Source of the DNA: Thiothrix subterranea
GTDB taxonomy: Bacteria > Pseudomonadota > Gammaproteobacteria > Thiotrichales > Thiotrichaceae
Length of the DNA stretch: 64,000 nt
Direction: 5' to 3'
NCBI RefSeq assembly: GCF_016772315.1
Contig: NZ_CP053482.1
Location: 1,364,001-1,428,000 of the forward strand
Shown: positions 60,344-64,000 of the stretch, piece after piece
Position numbering within the stretch: the first letter of the stretch is position 1
Layout: every line of letters begins with the position of its first letter
Program-made: the position numbers and the translations under genes
The notes under the pieces: generated by a model
What the model saw: only the letters and a program-made list of their open reading frames with translations
What the model was told of the DNA's origin: nothing
The model's database searches: none

Positions 60344-60762
60344 TGAAAGCCACGCTCTGTGCCTTATTATGCGCCAGCAGTTTAAGTGCCTGCCAAGCGC
60401 CTGCCACCCCTGAACCCCCTGAGAAAAAAGGGATACACATTCCCTCTGCGGCGGAAATCAGCAGCACGCAAGAGCAATACTACGCAGAGCAATTGCCGCT
60501 ATTGCAAGCACGTAATGCCAGTGTTGATGCAACCGCGAGTATTCAGCAAGGTAAGCGCTATTTTCTGTGCAATGCGGGGCGTAGCAGTACCGTTCCCGGC
60601 ATTGCGGCGGAGGTATTCGCGACAGTACGCGACAAATGCCCGACGGAGTGTTTGGATGGGGTGACGGACGCACTGTACGGGGAAAACCACCGCCGGTATC
60701 TAGCAGTAGCGTTGGACTATTCCGCGCAATGGAACAAGGTGATGTTGACGGCTTGCCGTTAG
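60343..60762 (+). CDS. Small lipoprotein of unknown function
   Basis: 139 residues with lipobox LSAC. The mature part has a proline-rich linker and three to four cysteines (FLCNAGRSS, DKCPTECLDG, LTACR) that may form disulfides. I do not recognise a family. Its ATG overlaps the metalloprotease stop by one base, so it is probably co-expressed and may be an accessory or inhibitor; this is inference. Confidence 0.7.
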   Translation: MKATLCALLCASSLSACQAPATPEPPEKKGIHIPSAAEISSTQEQYYAEQLPLLQARNASVDATASIQQGKRYFLCNAGRSSTVPGIAAEVFATVRDKCPTECLDGVTDALYGENHRRYLAVALDYSAQWNKVMLTACR

Positions 60763-60803
60763 ACCTATGCTAAACTGTCCGCATCACCCCGAAGGACAGC
60801 GGC

Positions 60804-62498
60804 ATGAAAATCCCTTACGGCGAAAGCAATTTCAAAAAAGTCATCACGGAAGGGTTTGTCTACTTTGACAAGACCCCTTACATTCCCACGCTCGAAGCGG
60901 CAGGCAGCCACCTGTTCTTGCTGCGCCCCCGCCGTTTTGGTAAAAGCCTATTCCTGTCGATGCTCGAATATTACTACGATGTCGCCCATCAGCATGAATT
61001 TGCGACGCTGTTTGGCAACCTATACATCGGGCAAAATCCCACCCCGTTGCACAACAGTTATCAAGTGCTCTTCATGGATTTCAGCGGTATTGATACCGAT
61101 GCAGGGCATGATGCCATCTTGCAACGCTTTACTAGCAAGATCGACATGCACTTGCAAACGTTCTTGCGCCGCTACGCCTACCCTGCCAGTTACCAAGTGG
61201 CTATCCGAGAAAAGGCTTCCCCTGCCGATAAAATGCAGCAATTCGTTGAGCTATTGGGTGAGCAAAAATTCCTGCTGCTGATCGACGAATACGACCACTT
61301 CGCCAACAGCATCCTCGCGGCTGATATGAAGTTATTCCTGCGCATCATGGGCAAAGGCGGCTTCGTGCGTAGTTTCTACGAGGTGCTAAAAACCGCCACA
61401 CAACGCGGCACGCTTGACCGCCTGTTCGTCACAGGAGTCACGCCCATTATGCTCGACAGCATGACCAGTGGGTTTAACATCGGGCAGAACCTGTCATTGC
61501 ATGAAGCGTTCAATGAAGCCATTGGTTTTACCAAAGCAGAAGTTGCCAGCTTATTACAACCCTTGGCGGACACTTGCCCCGTAGGATTAGCGCCACTGCT
61601 GGCGGATGTCACCCGCTGGTACAATGGCTACCGTTTCAACCTTAAAGCACCTGAAACGGTCTACAACGCCAACATGGTGCTGTATTTCGTCAAAAATTTT
61701 GATCAAAAACGCTGCGAATATCCCGACCCGATGATGGATGAAAACATCGCCTCCGATTACGGCAAAATCATGGGCATGTTCAGCATCGGCAACCGCGACA
61801 CCAATTTCGCCGTACTGGATGAGTTGATCAATGCTGAAACCGTGACCGCCCAACAACGCCGCAAATTCGAGTTTGACAAAGGCTTTGACCGCGACGATTT
61901 CATCAGCCTGTTGGCATACATGGGTTTCATCACGCTGGAACGCAAAACGCTGGCGGGGGAAACCTTTGTCATCCCCAACTACGCCATCCGCGAATTCTAC
62001 TTTCATTATTTCAAGGTGGAGCTGGAACGCCGCAACCAGATGAGCATCCCCAATCATACCCTGCGGCTGGCAGTGGAAAAGCTGGCGCTGTATGCCGACT
62101 TCCAACCGCTGCTGGATGAAATGGTACGCGCCTTGCGCCTGCTCTCCAACCGCGATGCAATGGGCATGGATGAGAAGCACGTCAAGGTGTTACTGCTTAC
62201 CTTGTTGTACCAGACGCAAATCTATTTCGTGCAAAGCGAACGCGAACTCAACCGCAAATATCCCGATATTTTGCTGCTGGAACGCAATCCGATAGCCGTG
62301 CCAACCCAACACCTGATCGAATTGAAATACAGCAAAAAAAGCGACAAGGCAGCGGGCTGGGCAGCCAAAAAGCAGGAGGGGCTGGAGCAAGTACAGGGCT
62401 ATTTGCAACTGCCGGAGATTGCCGCGCTGCAAAACCTAGTCGCATGGCTATTGGTCACGGATGGCGAACAAATAGAAGTCATCAAGGTCGGCGCTTAA
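60804..62498 (+). CDS. AAA-ATPase-like protein with PD-(D/E)XK nuclease-like C-terminal domain
   Basis: 564 residues, GAAGGACAG ribosome-binding sequence. The N-terminal domain has YFDKTPYIPTLE and Walker A-like RPRRFGKSLFLSMLEYYY, then LLLIDEYDHFAN (Walker B). The C-terminus HLIELKYSKKSD is the ELK element of a PD-(D/E)XK-like domain. This AAA-ATPase-like/DUF1703-type family is abundant and often present in many copies per genome; its role is unknown. An intergenic palindrome follows. Confidence 0.85.
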   Translation: MKIPYGESNFKKVITEGFVYFDKTPYIPTLEAAGSHLFLLRPRRFGKSLFLSMLEYYYDVAHQHEFATLFGNLYIGQNPTPLHNSYQVLFMDFSGIDTDAGHDAILQRFTSKIDMHLQTFLRRYAYPASYQVAIREKASPADKMQQFVELLGEQKFLLLIDEYDHFANSILAADMKLFLRIMGKGGFVRSFYEVLKTATQRGTLDRLFVTGVTPIMLDSMTSGFNIGQNLSLHEAFNEAIGFTKAEVASLLQPLADTCPVGLAPLLADVTRWYNGYRFNLKAPETVYNANMVLYFVKNFDQKRCEYPDPMMDENIASDYGKIMGMFSIGNRDTNFAVLDELINAETVTAQQRRKFEFDKGFDRDDFISLLAYMGFITLERKTLAGETFVIPNYAIREFYFHYFKVELERRNQMSIPNHTLRLAVEKLALYADFQPLLDEMVRALRLLSNRDAMGMDEKHVKVLLLTLLYQTQIYFVQSERELNRKYPDILLLERNPIAVPTQHLIELKYSKKSDKAAGWAAKKQEGLEQVQGYLQLPEIAALQNLVAWLLVTDGEQIEVIKVGA

Positions 62499-62501
62499 CT
62501 C

Positions 62502-62529
62502 GTAGGGGCGGTTCACGAACCGCCCCTAC
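62502..62529. repeat. Perfect 13-bp-arm intergenic palindrome (REP-like)
   Basis: GTAGGGGCGGTTC, 2-base centre (AC), GAACCGCCCCTAC. It lies between the stops of two convergent genes. Sequences of this kind are often dispersed in bacterial genomes. It may also act as a terminator, but there is no U-tract. Confidence 0.7.
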
Positions 62530-62563
62530 ACCACTCCCACAAATCAACACATCCGATTGATTC

Positions 62564-63220
62564 TTAAACCAGTGTCCGCACCCCGTTCGCACCTGCCAAA
62601 ATCAGCACATCCGCCGGACGAATCGCAAACAAACCGTTGGTCACAATCCCCGGAATCTGGTTCAGGCTATTTTCCAACGCCACCGCATCGGTAATTTCCA
62701 GCCCATGCACGTCGATAATAATATTGCCGTTATCCGTGGTGAAGCCCGCCCGCAGCACCGGATTACCACCCAGTTTCACCATTTCCCGCGCCACCAACGC
62801 CTGTGCCATCGGAATCACTTCCAGCGGCAATGGGAACTTGCCCAGCGTATTCACCAGCTTGGAATCATCGGCAATACATACAAACTTATCGCTTGCGCCC
62901 GCCACAATCTTTTCGCGAGTCAATGCACCGCCGCCGCCTTTCACCAAGTGCAAATCTTCGTTGGACTCATCCGCGCCATCGACGTACAGCGACAACTGCC
63001 CTGCTTCGTTCAAATCCAACACGCGGAAACCGTGCGCTTCCAAACGGTTAGCACTGGCGATAGAGCTAGCAACCGTCGCTTCCACCTTATGCTTAATCCC
63101 CGCCAGCAAGTCGATGAAATGGTTGGCGGTCGAACCCGTGCCAATTCCCACGATCATGCCCGGTTGGACGTATACCAGCGCGGCTTCTGCTGCCGCTTTT
63201 TTCATAGCATCTTGGCTCAT
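62564..63220 (-). CDS. rpiA: Ribose-5-phosphate isomerase A
   Basis: 218 residues from [13 protein letters not shown], with AGGAA about 7 bases upstream. E. coli RpiA is 219. [15 protein letters not shown] near residue 28, [29 protein letters not shown] near 83, and a C-terminal [12 protein letters not shown] are diagnostic. It interconverts ribose-5- and ribulose-5-phosphate. Divergent from ilvA, a common gammaproteobacterial arrangement. Confidence 0.97.
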   Translation of the reverse strand: MSQDAMKKAAAEAALVYVQPGMIVGIGTGSTANHFIDLLAGIKHKVEATVASSIASANRLEAHGFRVLDLNEAGQLSLYVDGADESNEDLHLVKGGGGALTREKIVAGASDKFVCIADDSKLVNTLGKFPLPLEVIPMAQALVAREMVKLGGNPVLRAGFTTDNGNIIIDVHGLEITDAVALENSLNQIPGIVTNGLFAIRPADVLILAGANGVRTLV

Positions 63221-63251
63221 AAACTTTCCTGTGATGTTGTAAAAATCTTTC

Positions 63252-63275
63252 GCAAACCGAAGTTTGCAATATACT
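63252..63275 (+). promoter_or_regulatory. Candidate ilvA promoter -10 with adjacent inverted repeat
   Basis: TATACT (63270-63275) fits a -10 box about 39 bases ahead of ilvA. Just upstream GCAAAC-CGAA-GTTTGC is a perfect 6-bp inverted repeat. The -35 (TTTCGC) is poor, which would fit an activator or repressor site, but this is inference. Confidence 0.35.
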
Positions 63276-63313
63276 AGCCCACACGTAAAGGCAGAGCCGC
63301 AAAAGTTGGAATT

Positions 63314-64000
63314 ATGAACAAATCCCTGATCAAACGCATCCTCACCGCCCGCGTCTACGACGTGGCTATCGAAACCCCGCTGGAACGGGCGCGTAGCCTG
63401 AGTTCCCGCTTGGGCAATGAAATTTATCTCAAACGCGAAGACTTGCAGCCGGTGTTTTCCTTTAAGCTGCGCGGCGCATTCAACAAAATGTTTTTGCTCT
63501 CGCCGGAAGAACGCGCCCACGGGGTCGTCGCAGCTTCGGCTGGCAATCACGCGCAAGGCGTGGCACTTTCCGGTTCAAAACTCGGCATTAAAACCACCAT
63601 CGTCATGCCCGTCACCACGCCCGACATCAAGGTGAATGCGGTGAAAGCCTTTGGTGGCAATGCGGTGTTGCATGGCAATTCCTACGACGAAGCCTACGCC
63701 CACGCCCGCGAATTGGAACGCGAACACCAGATGACGTTTGTGCATCCCTTCGACGATCTCGACGTGATTGCGGGGCAAGGTACGATTGGCATGGAAATCT
63801 TGCGCCAACATTCCGACCCGATTGAAGCGGTATTTTTGTGCGTTGGCGGCGGCGGCCTGATTGCTGGAGTGGGCAGTTACCTCAAATACCTCTACCCCAC
63901 TATCAAAATCATCGGGGTGGAACACGAAGAAGCGCCCACCTTGCACGCCTCTTTAGCGGCAGGCGAACGGGTGCAATTGGCGCAAGTCGGCACATTTGCG
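63314..64000 (+). CDS. ilvA: Threonine ammonia-lyase IlvA, N-terminal part (truncated by window edge)
   Basis: 229 residues are visible and remain open at the edge. The PLP-binding lysine lies in [12 protein letters not shown] (about residue 56). [10 protein letters not shown] and the phosphate-binding [10 protein letters not shown] follow. The start [18 protein letters not shown] matches biosynthetic IlvA, the first enzyme of isoleucine synthesis from threonine; the regulatory C-terminal domain is outside the window. Confidence 0.95.
   Translation, partial: MNKSLIKRILTARVYDVAIETPLERARSLSSRLGNEIYLKREDLQPVFSFKLRGAFNKMFLLSPEERAHGVVAASAGNHAQGVALSGSKLGIKTTIVMPVTTPDIKVNAVKAFGGNAVLHGNSYDEAYAHARELEREHQMTFVHPFDDLDVIAGQGTIGMEILRQHSDPIEAVFLCVGGGGLIAGVGSYLKYLYPTIKIIGVEHEEAPTLHASLAAGERVQLAQVGTFA

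Noticed and set aside
63221-63556. N-terminal extension of rpiA
   Set aside because: Antisense to ilvA; the canonical RpiA start with ribosome-binding site is at 63220.

Overview
The window looks like a chromosomal segment of a gammaproteobacterium, probably a sulfur-oxidising Thiothrix-like (Thiotrichales) organism. The lineage is an inference. It rests on gammaproteobacterial gene orders (tRNA-Tyr/Gly/Thr-tuf-tRNA-Trp-secE-nusG; surE-pcm-LysM protein; rpiA/ilvA divergent; tamA-tamB; lptM-lysA), a sulfide:quinone oxidoreductase and an Allochromatium-type ferredoxin. No phage, insertion sequence, CRISPR array or rRNA was seen.

Layout. 1-2400 (minus): translation and export operon with four tRNAs, tuf, secE and the 5' part of nusG. 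2518-3843: ugd. 3852-12242 (minus): a tightly packed run ydcF/elyC-like, trmO, dacB, tamA, tamB (envelope biogenesis). 12321-14665: DUF4143-type ATPase, HugZ-like protein, META-domain lipoprotein. 14778-20560 (plus): a five-gene secreted redox operon with two divergent copper-amine-oxidase-like proteins, a separate amine-oxidase N-domain-like protein, a YtkA-like lipoprotein and a MauG-like di-haem peroxidase. 20619-31217: housekeeping and metabolism (ferredoxin, coaD, znuABC, FecR-like protein, lysA-lptM-nadC, sqr, cca, hspQ, a TauE/SafE-like membrane protein, a TlpA-like thioredoxin).

31442-54506 (plus): about 23 kb of secreted or surface proteins. A phage-tail-like protein with an S74 self-processing domain is followed by six proteins built from thrombospondin type-3 (DxDxDG) repeats, cadherin/Ig-like modules, a roughly 170-residue module present in six copies (NPGNQF...GWG signature), and a roughly 260-residue C-terminal module shared by four of them. 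The last protein ends in an IPTL-CTERM-type sorting signal. Hairpin terminators separate most of these genes.

54842-64000: periplasmic thioredoxin, LysM lipoprotein in the nlpD position, pcm, surE, smrA-like gene, a secreted HExxH metalloprotease with a GlyGly-CTERM-like tail, a small lipoprotein, an AAA-ATPase/PD-(D/E)XK protein, a perfect intergenic palindrome, rpiA and the 5' part of ilvA.

The two most unusual elements are the MauG/amine-oxidase-like operon, in which one paralogue has lost the residues that make and use the TPQ/copper centre, and the surface-protein cluster with its two repeatedly reused modules.
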